From contig CACZBM010000023.1 in the NCBI GenBank assembly GCA_902779445.1, positions 1-64,000 of the forward strand: a DNA stretch of 64,000 nt. The letters run 5' to 3'. Both the position numbers and the translations under genes were made by a program. Of the stretch, positions 33,929-43,960 are shown piece after piece; position 1 is the first letter of the stretch, and each line of letters opens with the position of its first letter. Source of the stretch: an uncultured Lachnospiraceae bacterium. Lineage in GTDB: Bacteria; Bacillota; Clostridia; Lachnospirales; Lachnospiraceae. A model generated the notes under the pieces. It did not search any database. It was not told the DNA's origin and saw only the letters and a program-made list of their open reading frames with translations.

Positions 33929-34834
33929 TTGAATATAACGCAAATAAAGTACGTTCTTGAAATTGCCGCTTCATCTTCAATGCGTGAAGCGGCAACAAAA
34001 TTATTCATATCCCAGCCTGCCCTCTCATCCAGCGTCAAGGATCTGGAAGACGAGCTGGGTATCCTTATATTCAGAAGGAGTAATAAGGGTATCACACTTA
34101 CGGATGCCGGAAGGGAATTCGTAAGCTATGCTAAAAAAGCGGTGGGACAGTATGAGATACTGGAGGACAGATTCATTTCAAAGGACAGTGGGAAAGAAAG
34201 GTTTTCTGTCTCTACCCAGCACTACAACTTTGCTATCAGAGCCTTTACAAAGGTTGTAAAGAAAAGAAAGCCTGATAAATACATTTTTACTATCCGGGAG
34301 ACAAAAACCCGGGAAGTACTGGAAGACGTGGGGAGCTTAAAAAGCGAGGTCGGTATCATATCCTTTTCGGGTGCCAATGAAGACCTGATAAAGAAGCTTT
34401 TCAGGGATTATCTGTTGGAATTCACGCCCCTGATGAAGAGGGATACCTACGTCTATGTTTGGAAAAACCATAAGCTTTCCAAACGTACCGAAGTATCCAT
34501 AGAAGAACTGGCGGATTACCCATGCATATCCTTTGACCAGTCAGATAACAGCAGGGTATACTTAACGGAGGAAGCGCTGTCAGATTATGATTTTCCGAAA
34601 ATGATCAAATCGGATGACAGAGCCACGACCCTGGAACTCATCGCGGATCTCCAGGGTTACTCCATAGGTTCCGGAATGCTGTCGGACGACCAGGCGATCT
34701 TAAAAGGCCTGGTGTCCATAAAGCTGAAGGAAGAGGATCCGCTGACTATCGGCTACATCGTGAGAAAGGAAAGCGGACTGTCTGAGTATGGGGAAGCCTA
34801 TATCAGGGAGCTCCGGAAATATAAGGAAATCTAA
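33929..34834 (+). CDS. LysR family transcriptional regulator
   Basis: This is a DNA-binding regulator of 301 residues. The N-terminal helix-turn-helix reads SMREAATKLFISQPALSSSVKDLEDELG (about 17-44), followed by an effector-binding domain of the periplasmic-binding-protein type. TTG at 33929 is the start, with GAGG 7 bases upstream. It sits 9 bases after the Rrf2 gene and directly upstream of the nitrogenase-like operon. It is a good candidate to control that operon in response to a sulfur metabolite such as O-acetylserine, by analogy with CysB/CmbR/CymR-type circuits. That role is inferred. Confidence 0.9.
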   Translation: MNITQIKYVLEIAASSSMREAATKLFISQPALSSSVKDLEDELGILIFRRSNKGITLTDAGREFVSYAKKAVGQYEILEDRFISKDSGKERFSVSTQHYNFAIRAFTKVVKKRKPDKYIFTIRETKTREVLEDVGSLKSEVGIISFSGANEDLIKKLFRDYLLEFTPLMKRDTYVYVWKNHKLSKRTEVSIEELADYPCISFDQSDNSRVYLTEEALSDYDFPKMIKSDDRATTLELIADLQGYSIGSGMLSDDQAILKGLVSIKLKEEDPLTIGYIVRKESGLSEYGEAYIRELRKYKEI

Positions 34835-34851
34835 GGGAAACAGAAAACTTT

Positions 34852-34889
34852 GGAGTCAGTGGGGAACCGTCCCCACTGACTCCTTTTTT
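34852..34889 (+). terminator. Strong terminator after the LysR gene
   Basis: GGAGTCAGTGGGGA, loop ACCG and TCCCCACTGACTCC form a perfect 14-bp stem followed by six T. It separates the iscSUR-lysR unit from the nitrogenase-like operon. The GGGGAACCGTCCCC core also appears within the composite repeat near 31700. Confidence 0.95.
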
Positions 34890-34928
34890 GCGTCGTAATA
34901 AAGAAAACTTATTGTTATAAATAAATAA

Positions 34929-34941
34929 TGCATATTATGCA
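34929..34941. promoter_or_regulatory. Candidate LysR operator upstream of nifB
   Basis: TGCATATTATGCA is a perfect 13-bp palindrome of the T-N11-A form typical of LysR sites. It lies about 70 bases before the nifB start in a very AT-rich stretch. A convincing -35/-10 pair is not visible, which would fit an activated promoter. Confidence 0.4.
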
Positions 34942-35012
34942 AAAAGGAATCGCAGTGATAGGATATGTCCAATTGTTAAACAGGTTTTATACAAAAACGT
35001 AATGAGGTCCAT

Positions 35013-35880
35013 ATGATCCGATCTATAGAAGAATTGGAAAAAAATCATCCCTGCTTCGGAGGATGCAGATTTAACGCAGGACGGATACACCTGCCGGTGA
35101 GTGCAGGATGTAATATAGCCTGCAGGTTCTGCGACAGAAAGATAAATGATGTGGAGATCCGCCCCGGTGTGACTTCTAAAGTAATTAGTCCGGATGAAGC
35201 AAACAGCTTTATAGATAAGGCTCTGGAGATGGTACCGAATCTCAAAGTTGCGGGAATAGCAGGTCCGGGAGATACACTTGCATCAGATAAGGCTTTTGAG
35301 ACTTTCAGGAAAATATCGGAAAAACATCCGGAACTACTAAAGTGTATGAGCACAAACGGGCTTCTCCTTTATGAAAGGGCAGATGAACTGATCGATGTAG
35401 GGATCGACACCCTGACAGTAACCGTTAATGCAGTGGATCCGGAAATAGAGGCAAAGATAAACGAATACATCATATTCCACGGGAAATTCTATATGGGAGA
35501 AGCCGGAGCGAGGATCCTTATAGAAAACCAGCTGAAAGGAATAAAGAAAGTGGCAGAGGCAGGAGTCACGGTAAAGGTAAATACGGTGCTTGTCCCGGGC
35601 ATTAATGATGAACATATAGAGATCATTGCTAAAACCGTAAAAGAAGCAGGGGCAGTTATTTATAATATCATCCCGCTGATCCCACAGCATAAACTGAGCC
35701 ATATAAGCTGTCCAACTTGTGAAGAGATTGAAAAGGCAAGAGCCGCTGCTGAGAAGCACATAAAGGTTTTCAGACACTGTGCCCACTGCCGGGCGGATGC
35801 AGTAGGAGTCCCCGGATTATCGGAGTACAGCAAGCAGGTATTTCAGGGCAGACTAAAAGATGTTAAGGAAACATTTTCGC

Positions 35881-35888
<8 letters not shown>
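35013..35888 (+). CDS. nifB: NifB-type radical SAM protein
   Basis: This is predicted to fuse Fe-S clusters into the carbide-containing 8Fe core (NifB-co) used in nitrogenase cofactors. The 291-residue protein is the short form without a fused NifX domain. It has HPCFGGC near residues 12-18, the radical SAM motif CNIACRFC (33-40), CMSTNG at 111, a PGI loop, and CAHCRADAVG near the C-terminus, all NifB hallmarks. The usual DCxNESRPGV stretch is changed to INDVEIRPGV, losing one cysteine. First gene of a 12-gene operon; TGAGG precedes the ATG. Its presence argues that at least one downstream component-1 protein carries an L-cluster-like cofactor. Confidence 0.9.
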
Positions 35889-37096
<1,208 letters not shown>

Positions 37097-37115
37097 ATAA
37101 AAAGAGGAGAAGAAC

Positions 37116-37967
37116 TTGAAAAAAATGAGATTATTATACATTTTATCAGCATTTACTTTAGTTACAGCACTCACTTTCGCACTGGCAGGATGCGGAAGTA
37201 AGGAGGCAAGTGCTGCCGTCGGTTCAAAAAAAGTAATAGTACAGACGGCAGATACATTCGACCCTGACGGATTCCTTAATGACAAGGGAGAAGCAGACGG
37301 ATTTGAAATAGACGTGCTGAAAGCCGTTGCCGAAAAGCTTCCCCAGTATGAATTTGAATATACCGCTGCCCCGATAGACCAGATAACTGTTAACCTCACC
37401 AGCAAGCGTATTGATATTGCTGCACTGGAATTTGGAAAGAGCCCCGAAAGAGAAGCTAGTTTTACATTTACGGATGAACCTTATTCCACCCTTGTCACTA
37501 GATTTATAGTTTTAGCTGATAATGCTGAATATGACGAGAATACCACTATCGATGATTTTCAAGGAAAGACTGTCTATGTTGTAAAGGGTGGAGATGCAGA
37601 CACCATTCAGGCGTATAACGACGAACATCCGGACAATCCGATAGACATTCAGTTTATCTCTGATCCTGCGACATGCGTGAATGATCTGGTGTCAGGAAAG
37701 GCAGATGCTTTTATAAGAGGTGAAGTAGCAATTCCCGCATACGGCGCAGCATATGGGGTAAAGCTTAAGGGAGTAGCAGAACCTGTAAGGAATGAAAAGT
37801 GCTACTTTATGCTCCAGAAAGACGCAGATCCTGCACTTAAAGAGGGCATTGACAGCGCTGTAAAGAAGCTTATAGAAGATGGTACTATTCCTGCTTTGCA
37901 TAAGAAATGGCACCACGATGTGGACTATACTCCTCCATACACATACCAGCCCGTTTATAACGGATAA
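37116..37967 (+). CDS. ABC transporter substrate-binding lipoprotein, polar amino acid type
   Basis: This is an extracellular solute receptor tethered by lipid. The signal peptide has lipobox LAGC with the cysteine at residue 26. The body is a family 3 solute-binding protein (283 residues) with the DGFEIDVLKAVAEKL and TDEPYSTL segments typical of amino-acid and cystine receptors. The start is TTG at 37116, 6 bases after GAGGAG; the ATG 9 bases later would be too far. Location between nifH and the component-1 genes implies it binds the substrate of the nitrogenase-like system, possibly an organosulfur amino acid or thioether. Specificity is not readable. Confidence 0.9.
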   Translation: MKKMRLLYILSAFTLVTALTFALAGCGSKEASAAVGSKKVIVQTADTFDPDGFLNDKGEADGFEIDVLKAVAEKLPQYEFEYTAAPIDQITVNLTSKRIDIAALEFGKSPEREASFTFTDEPYSTLVTRFIVLADNAEYDENTTIDDFQGKTVYVVKGGDADTIQAYNDEHPDNPIDIQFISDPATCVNDLVSGKADAFIRGEVAIPAYGAAYGVKLKGVAEPVRNEKCYFMLQKDADPALKEGIDSAVKKLIEDGTIPALHKKWHHDVDYTPPYTYQPVYNG

Positions 37968-37981
37968 AGGCAGGTGCATTT

Positions 37982-38692
37982 ATGGGACAGATATTCGATA
38001 TCAGACTGATCCCGGAATATACTGTTAAGCTGCTTTCGGGCATCCCGACCACACTGTTACTCTTTATACTGGTCACGGTTTTGTCACTTATCCTGGGGAT
38101 GGCATTCGCTCTTATAAAAATACAGAATATCCCCTTCCTATATCAGATCGTTGCCATACTGATAAGCTACGCAAGAAGCGTTCCCGGGATAGTGCAGTTA
38201 TTTGTGGTTTTTTATGGGATGCCCATACTGATAGAGGAGTTTACGGGAGTAAACGCAACTCTATGGGATCCGCTGCTTTTTGTGGTGATCGCTTATACAT
38301 TTAACACATCAGTATTTTTCTGTGAGGCCATGAGGACGGCAATTGAAAGTCTCGATAAGGGACAGTTTGAAGCAGGATTTTCAGTAGGCATGAGCTATCC
38401 CCAGGTATTTATCAGGATAATCCTGCCGCAGGCGGTCAGGATATCACTTCCTACTTTGGAAATAAACGCTTGTACCATGATGAAGGAAACAGCTCTTGCT
38501 TATACCATCGGGGTAACGACGGACATTATGGGACGTGCCACTATTCTGGGAGGCCGGAGCTACCATCTTCTTGAAGCAGATATTTCTGCCAGCATCCTGT
38601 TCCTGATACTGAACTTTATTCTGGTCATTGTATTCAGCAGGATAAATAAAAAGTTCTTCACATTTAAGAGAAAAGAAAGTGTGGCAGTATGA
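37982..38692 (+). CDS. ABC transporter permease, polar amino acid type (first)
   Basis: This is a membrane subunit of 236 residues with about five helices. It has the permease motif around EAMRTAIESLDKGQFEAGFSVGMSYPQVFIRIILPQA (EAA loop, about residues 118-155), of the HisM/GlnP/TcyL family. It overlaps the second permease by 4 bases. The two-permease layout resembles the Bacillus TcyLM cystine/sulfur-compound importer. Confidence 0.92.
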   Translation: MGQIFDIRLIPEYTVKLLSGIPTTLLLFILVTVLSLILGMAFALIKIQNIPFLYQIVAILISYARSVPGIVQLFVVFYGMPILIEEFTGVNATLWDPLLFVVIAYTFNTSVFFCEAMRTAIESLDKGQFEAGFSVGMSYPQVFIRIILPQAVRISLPTLEINACTMMKETALAYTIGVTTDIMGRATILGGRSYHLLEADISASILFLILNFILVIVFSRINKKFFTFKRKESVAV

Positions 38693-39402
38693 GTTACAGA
38701 TTTAATACAGATCTGATGACAGACACTATGATAAACGCACTCAAGTATCTGCCGGTCACTCTTTCCCTGTCCTTTATTTCCCTTGTTTTAGCGTTGATAA
38801 TAGCGTCGATACTATCTTTTAAGGAGTATCTGGGAGATAAAAAAGGATTTTATATTGGCAGGGTCTTTTCAATCTATTCAAAAAGTATTCCGGTAATACT
38901 GACTCTGCTTACATTCAATCATGCGGTATACGGGATAGCGGGATATCTGTCTGAAGTTGTTGGACTGAATATCAATATAAAAAAAATAGATCCGCTGTGG
39001 ATCGGTATCCTGGCTCTGTCTATAAACGGAATAGGATATCTGGTGGAAACCATGAGAAGTGCCTTGAAATCCGTTGGAAAAGGACAGCTGGAAGCCGGGT
39101 ACAGCGTGGGTATGACCACATTTCAGACCATCAGGGAGATCATACTGCCACAGATCATGATAGAGGCGTTACCTAATCTGAAGAATAATGTAACAGCCAC
39201 AATAAAGCTTTCTTCCATCGCTTTTTCCATAGCGATCATCGAAGTATTTAATAGTGCGCTTATCTATACGGCAACTACGTATGCGTATATTGAAGCATAT
39301 GTGGGATGCGCAGTGATTTATTGGATATTAAATGAACTGATCACCGGTGGTATCGGACTGCTGGAAAGAAATCTGAGGATTAAAAATAAAGCTACAGCAT
39401 AG
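38689..39402 (+). CDS. ABC transporter permease, polar amino acid type (second)
   Basis: This is the partner permease of 237 residues, with the EAA loop ETMRSALKSVGKGQLEAGYSVGM at about 123-145. It starts with ATG overlapping the stop codon of the first permease (ATGA). Together they would form the heterodimeric channel. The ATPase gene does not follow directly but comes after the first component-1 pair. Confidence 0.92.
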   Translation: MSYRFNTDLMTDTMINALKYLPVTLSLSFISLVLALIIASILSFKEYLGDKKGFYIGRVFSIYSKSIPVILTLLTFNHAVYGIAGYLSEVVGLNINIKKIDPLWIGILALSINGIGYLVETMRSALKSVGKGQLEAGYSVGMTTFQTIREIILPQIMIEALPNLKNNVTATIKLSSIAFSIAIIEVFNSALIYTATTYAYIEAYVGCAVIYWILNELITGGIGLLERNLRIKNKATA

Positions 39403-39420
39403 GTAATAACAGGAGGACAC

Positions 39421-40758
39421 ATGGGACAATTTACTGAAAAACAGGGAGTGGGATGTGCGCTGGCAGGGTTTTATACAGCTCTTGCCATAGAAAAGGTACT
39501 TCCCATTATTCACGGAGGACCGGGCTGCGTGGCAAATGCCCAGCAGATCATGGGTAATCAGAATGGCAGTCAGCAAGGAGTTGGTTTCTCCGAGGGTATG
39601 CTTCCCAGCACTAACCTCACGGATACGGATATAGTTTTCGGGGGAGGAAAGAAGCTAGACGAGCTGATCGACAATACCGTTCAGTACTTCGATGCTGACC
39701 TCTATATCGCCATCGGAGGATGTGTTGCAGCCATAATTGGAGATGATATGGAGGAGATCACCGGCAAATATCGAAAAACAGGGAAGCCGGTTCTCTTTAC
39801 CGAGGCTCCTGGTTTTAAAGGTAACAATATCTGGGGTCATACACAGATCCTGAAGTCCATTATTGAACAGTATCTTCCGGATAAACGGGAAAAAGTGAAT
39901 AAAGGACAGGTGAATGTATGGGGGATAGTCCCCTACTATGATCCATTCTGGGCAGGAACCTGTGACGCAGTGGAAGAACTCTTAAAGGATATCGGTCTTA
40001 AGCCCAATATCATATACGGTAAGGGCAGGGGTATTAAAAATATCGATAAAATACCGGAAGCCGAATTCAACCTGGTGCTGTCTCCCTGGTGGGATGTAGA
40101 GATCGCCGAGCTCCTGACAGAAAGATACGGAACACCTTTTCTTCACTATCCTTCTCTACCGATCGGACCTACCGAAACAAAGAGATTCCTCAAGGTACTG
40201 GAAGAATACGCAAATCTTGATTCGGAAGTTGTAAGTGATTACATAAGGAAAAAAGAGGACAGATACTACTTCTATATAGAGAAGGGGATAGCGCATCTCT
40301 ATGATGCGAGAAAGCTACCGAAGAGATTTTATACTATGGCGAACAGTACATACGCTCTGGGGATCGCAAAGTATTTTATAAATGATCTTGGCCTGGTGCC
40401 GGAGAAACAGTTTATCACAGACGGAGTTCCGCAGAAGTATCAAAAACAGATCGCAGAAGAATACAAGAGTTTTGACGGTGGTATAGAAAGCGATGTGACA
40501 TTTACCCTGGATGTGGGTAGCGCAATGATCGAAATCGGAAATGATGAAGGCAAATACCATAATGCTACGGTTATTGTGGGATCTTCATGGAATGATGTAC
40601 CGGCAAAAAAACTGGGTGCATACAATCTCCATGTTTCAGCTCCCATAGGAGACAGGGTGATCCTGGACAGGAGTTATTTCGGATTTGACGGAGGGCTACA
40701 TCTCTTTGAGGATTTGTATGACAAAGTTGCAGGAATGTTTGGAATAGAAATGGCCTGA
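39421..40758 (+). CDS. Nitrogenase component-1 beta-like subunit (NifK-like), pair 1
   Basis: This 445-residue protein belongs to the nitrogenase component-1/oxidoreductase family. Three cysteines fit the P-cluster ligands of NifK: C12 (GVGCALAG), C36 (HGGPGC) and C101 (IGGCVAAIIGDD). It lacks the long N-terminal extension of NifK that wraps NifD. It should pair with the D-like protein encoded next and share a P-cluster-like centre. It is not NifK proper: it is shorter and much diverged, and the gene order is K before D. AGGAGG precedes the ATG. Confidence 0.88.
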   Translation: MGQFTEKQGVGCALAGFYTALAIEKVLPIIHGGPGCVANAQQIMGNQNGSQQGVGFSEGMLPSTNLTDTDIVFGGGKKLDELIDNTVQYFDADLYIAIGGCVAAIIGDDMEEITGKYRKTGKPVLFTEAPGFKGNNIWGHTQILKSIIEQYLPDKREKVNKGQVNVWGIVPYYDPFWAGTCDAVEELLKDIGLKPNIIYGKGRGIKNIDKIPEAEFNLVLSPWWDVEIAELLTERYGTPFLHYPSLPIGPTETKRFLKVLEEYANLDSEVVSDYIRKKEDRYYFYIEKGIAHLYDARKLPKRFYTMANSTYALGIAKYFINDLGLVPEKQFITDGVPQKYQKQIAEEYKSFDGGIESDVTFTLDVGSAMIEIGNDEGKYHNATVIVGSSWNDVPAKKLGAYNLHVSAPIGDRVILDRSYFGFDGGLHLFEDLYDKVAGMFGIEMA

Positions 40759-40771
40759 GAGCGGAGGATAT

Positions 40772-42217
40772 ATGAAAACTGCGGTAATAGGATCAGAATC
40801 ACTTGGCAGGGAACGGAGGATCAAATCTGTCACCTGCTATGAAGGAAATCTAAAGGACCTTACGGAAAAGGGATGTTCGGGGTGCTTAAAAGGCGGAAAG
40901 AGATGCCTCAGCACGGCGACATTCTGCTCGCATCTTACAGCCCTTGATGAATTGTCGGTAGTGAAAAATGCGGTTGTTGTGGATCACGGCCCCATCGGAT
41001 GCTCTTCAGGAATGATGAGATGGACACTGAATTACAGGATGGAATCCCTGGTAACTGGAGAGCCCTTCGGAGACCTCAACGTTCTGTCAACGAATCTTTC
41101 TGAGTCAGACACGGTATTCGGAGCTATAAATAAGCTTTACGACACCGTTAGGGAAGCATACAGAAGACATAACCCCGAGGTGATCTATATCACTTCCACA
41201 TGTATGTCCAGCACAATTGGAGAAGACTTTGAAAGCGCCGTGGATGTGCTTCGGGAAGAGATACCGGTTCCCATAGTCTTTGTGGGATGTGCAGGGGCTA
41301 AGTCGAAGATCTGGGCTTCCGGTTTTGATTCGGAACAGCATGCGAATTTCAAAAATCTCATTAAGCCACCGAAGGAAAAGAGAAATACAGTCAACATTAT
41401 TGAATTTCTCCATCATCATAAACAGTACACCATTGATCTTTTGGACAGGATAGGGCTTAAGCCTCTTTTCTTCAATGCACATGCAACTGTAGAGGATTTC
41501 GCCCATGCTTCCGAATCCATTGCCTCCACCGGAGTATGTAATGTCAAAGCTTCATACCTCGGGAGTGCGTTGGAGAAGGAATATGGAGTCAAGTATCTGG
41601 CGGATGATTATGGCATGGGAATAGCGGGTTTTGAGAGATGGTACTTAAAGCTTGCAGAGTTGACCGGCAGTGAGGATATCGCACGGGAATATATAGCTTC
41701 GGAACATGAGAAATATGATCCCATTCTAGAGGATTACAGACAGAAGTTTAAGGGAGTAAAAGCCATGATAATCATGGGGTCGGGATATGCTTTCGAGCTT
41801 GTACGGGTACTGAGTGAGATCGGTATAGATGTGGTGCATACCAACTCCTTCCATTACGATCCGGTCCTTGACAGGGATGATGACAAGGATTACATGAAGC
41901 GTGTTACGCAAGATATAGAGGATCTTCCTGTAAGTATATCTGACGCACAACACTTCGAGACTATAAAGAGGATAGAAAAATATAAGCCGGATGTGATCAT
42001 AACCAGGGTGCACGGAGCCCAGACCATTGCCCTTAAAACAGGGACTCCGGTGGTTAACGTGTTAGCGGCCTTCGGATTTCCCGGAACCGTGGATTTGGCG
42101 GAATACATTTATGAGGAACTGCAGAATAAGAATTTTGTTAAGAAGTTTGGAGAGCATTGCGGCTTCAGCTTTACTGAGAAATTCAAGAATGAGAATGATA
42201 AATCATTTATCGTCTGA
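40772..42217 (+). CDS. Nitrogenase component-1 alpha-like subunit (NifD-like), pair 1
   Basis: This 481-residue catalytic-type subunit has P-cluster cysteines C52, C77 (DHGPIGC) and C144 (TSTCMSSTIGED). C256 in CNVKASYLGSALEKEYG aligns with NifD alpha-Cys275 (C-x5-Y spacing kept), so a NifB-derived cofactor is plausible. By hand alignment alpha-Gln191 becomes W181, alpha-His195 becomes F185, and the cofactor ligand alpha-His442 becomes L432. This rules out ordinary nitrogenase chemistry. Extra cysteines C35, C38 and C45 lie upstream of C52. Thirteen bases separate it from the K-like gene. The reaction is unknown; reductive C-S cleavage is my leading hypothesis. Confidence 0.88.
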   Translation: MKTAVIGSESLGRERRIKSVTCYEGNLKDLTEKGCSGCLKGGKRCLSTATFCSHLTALDELSVVKNAVVVDHGPIGCSSGMMRWTLNYRMESLVTGEPFGDLNVLSTNLSESDTVFGAINKLYDTVREAYRRHNPEVIYITSTCMSSTIGEDFESAVDVLREEIPVPIVFVGCAGAKSKIWASGFDSEQHANFKNLIKPPKEKRNTVNIIEFLHHHKQYTIDLLDRIGLKPLFFNAHATVEDFAHASESIASTGVCNVKASYLGSALEKEYGVKYLADDYGMGIAGFERWYLKLAELTGSEDIAREYIASEHEKYDPILEDYRQKFKGVKAMIIMGSGYAFELVRVLSEIGIDVVHTNSFHYDPVLDRDDDKDYMKRVTQDIEDLPVSISDAQHFETIKRIEKYKPDVIITRVHGAQTIALKTGTPVVNVLAAFGFPGTVDLAEYIYEELQNKNFVKKFGEHCGFSFTEKFKNENDKSFIV

Positions 42218-42241
42218 ATTACAAAGAGGGATGTGGTGTGA

Positions 42242-42997
42242 TTGATCGAATTAAGAAATATAAAAAAGTCATTTGGGAAGAATGAAGTATTAAAGGATGT
42301 TTCTGTTTCCGTAAATGATTCGGATGTGGTAGTTATCCTTGGCCCCAGCGGATCCGGAAAAACAACCCTGCTAAGATGCATTAATTTTCTGGAAAAAGCA
42401 GACTCCGGGATACTAAAGGTAAATAGAGATGTTATAAACCTTAAAAATGCAGGAAAAAAGGAAATACAGGATATCAGGAAACGGGTTTCATTTGTGTTCC
42501 AGCACTATAACCTTTTCGCTAATAAGACAGCAATAGAGAATGTGGCAGAGGGACTTATTGTCACGAAGAAGATGAAGAAAACGGAAGCTATAAAGATAGC
42601 AGCAGAGCATCTGGAATGGGTGGGATTAAGTGACAGAAAGGATTTTTACCCATCAGAGCTGTCCGGTGGCCAGCAGCAGAGAGTAGGGATAGCAAGGGCT
42701 GTAGCAATGGATCCGGAAGTGATACTTTTTGATGAGCCCACTTCTGCGTTGGATCCTGAGCTGGTGGGGGATATCCTGAATCTGATAAAAAAGGTGGCTA
42801 GGAAGGGTATTGCCATGATAGTCGTTACCCACGAGATGTCCTTTGCACAGGAAGTGGCAAATAAAGTCATTTTTATGGACGGGGGATACGTGGTGGAGGA
42901 AGGAAGACCTGAGGATATCTTTATCCATCCAAAGGAAGAGAGAACACGGGCTTTCCTGTCGAAAATAGTACCCCTGGAGCCTATGTACAATATCTAA
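42242..42997 (+). CDS. ABC transporter ATP-binding protein, polar amino acid type
   Basis: This is the motor subunit of the importer, 251 residues: Walker [10 protein letters not shown] (about 35-43), ABC signature [14 protein letters not shown] (about 139-152), and Walker [13 protein letters not shown]. It resembles GlnQ/TcyN. TTG at 42242 is the only start before the upstream in-frame stop. It completes the transporter formed by the lipoprotein and permeases at 37116-39402 although a component-1 pair lies between. Confidence 0.93.
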   Translation: MIELRNIKKSFGKNEVLKDVSVSVNDSDVVVILGPSGSGKTTLLRCINFLEKADSGILKVNRDVINLKNAGKKEIQDIRKRVSFVFQHYNLFANKTAIENVAEGLIVTKKMKKTEAIKIAAEHLEWVGLSDRKDFYPSELSGGQQQRVGIARAVAMDPEVILFDEPTSALDPELVGDILNLIKKVARKGIAMIVVTHEMSFAQEVANKVIFMDGGYVVEEGRPEDIFIHPKEERTRAFLSKIVPLEPMYNI

Positions 42998-43009
42998 AAA
43001 GAGGTATGT

Positions 43010-43948
43010 ATGTCTGAAAAATATGTGGTAGAGAATTTGACTGAGCTGGTGGGGCATACCCCCTTACTCCATAGCAGAAGGTTTACGGAGGGACAGGGAC
43101 TAAAGGGTGAGCTCTATCTGAAGCTGGAATATTTTAATCCCGCCGGCAGCGTGAAAGACAGAATAGCTGTAGGAATGGTGGAAGCCGCTGAGAAAGAGGG
43201 AATACTAAAACCCGGTGATACTATTATCGAACCCACAAGTGGAAATACCGGGGTAGGACTTTCCTTTGTGGCAGCGGCAAAAGGATATAAAGCGATAATA
43301 GTAATGCCGGAAACTATGAGCATAGAGAGAAGGACTCTTGTGAAAGCACTTGGGGCCCAGGTAATACTGACTCCGGGAGCACAGGGAATGAAGGGTGCTA
43401 TCCAGAAAGCTGAGGCTCTTAACAGCATTATAGATCACAGTGTGATACTACAGCAGTTTAAGAATATCAATAATCCGAAGACTCACTATAAAACTACAGC
43501 TGAAGAGATATGGAAGGATACTGGAGGAGAAGTTGCTGCATTTATAGCCGGTGCCGGAACCGGAGGAACTGTGTCAGGCGTAGGTGCTGCACTTAAGGAA
43601 AAGAATCCGGATATAAAGATAATAGCAGTGGAACCATATGAGTCTCCGGTTTTGTCGGGAGGCACTCCGGGACCTCACAAGATACAGGGCATAGGTGCAG
43701 GATTTGTACCGGGAGTGTTTGACAGAAATGTGGTAGATGAGATCTATAAAGTCCGCGGCCAGGAAGCTATTGAGACCTCCAGAAATTTAGGAAGACTGGA
43801 GGGACTGCTCGTAGGTATATCGTCCGGAGCAACGGCATATGCCGGAACGCAGATAGCGAAACGCCCGGAATTCGAGGGTAAAACCGTGGTATCCCTTCTT
43901 CCGGACACGGGAGAAAGATATCTTTCAACTGAGCTTTATCAATACTGA
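43010..43948 (+). CDS. cysK: Cysteine synthase (O-acetylserine sulfhydrylase)
   Basis: This PLP enzyme makes L-cysteine from O-acetylserine and sulfide. The 312-residue protein has the PLP lysine in PAGSVKDRIA (about residue 46), TSGNTGVGL (about 76) and GAGTGGTVSG (about 183). Its place inside the nitrogenase-like operon, between the transporter ATPase and the second component-1 pair, is the best clue that sulfide is a product of the pathway. It could also use thiols or other nucleophiles. Spacing to its neighbours is 12 bases on each side. Confidence 0.94.
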   Translation: MSEKYVVENLTELVGHTPLLHSRRFTEGQGLKGELYLKLEYFNPAGSVKDRIAVGMVEAAEKEGILKPGDTIIEPTSGNTGVGLSFVAAAKGYKAIIVMPETMSIERRTLVKALGAQVILTPGAQGMKGAIQKAEALNSIIDHSVILQQFKNINNPKTHYKTTAEEIWKDTGGEVAAFIAGAGTGGTVSGVGAALKEKNPDIKIIAVEPYESPVLSGGTPGPHKIQGIGAGFVPGVFDRNVVDEIYKVRGQEAIETSRNLGRLEGLLVGISSGATAYAGTQIAKRPEFEGKTVVSLLPDTGERYLSTELYQY

Positions 43949-43960
43949 GGAGAACAGAAA

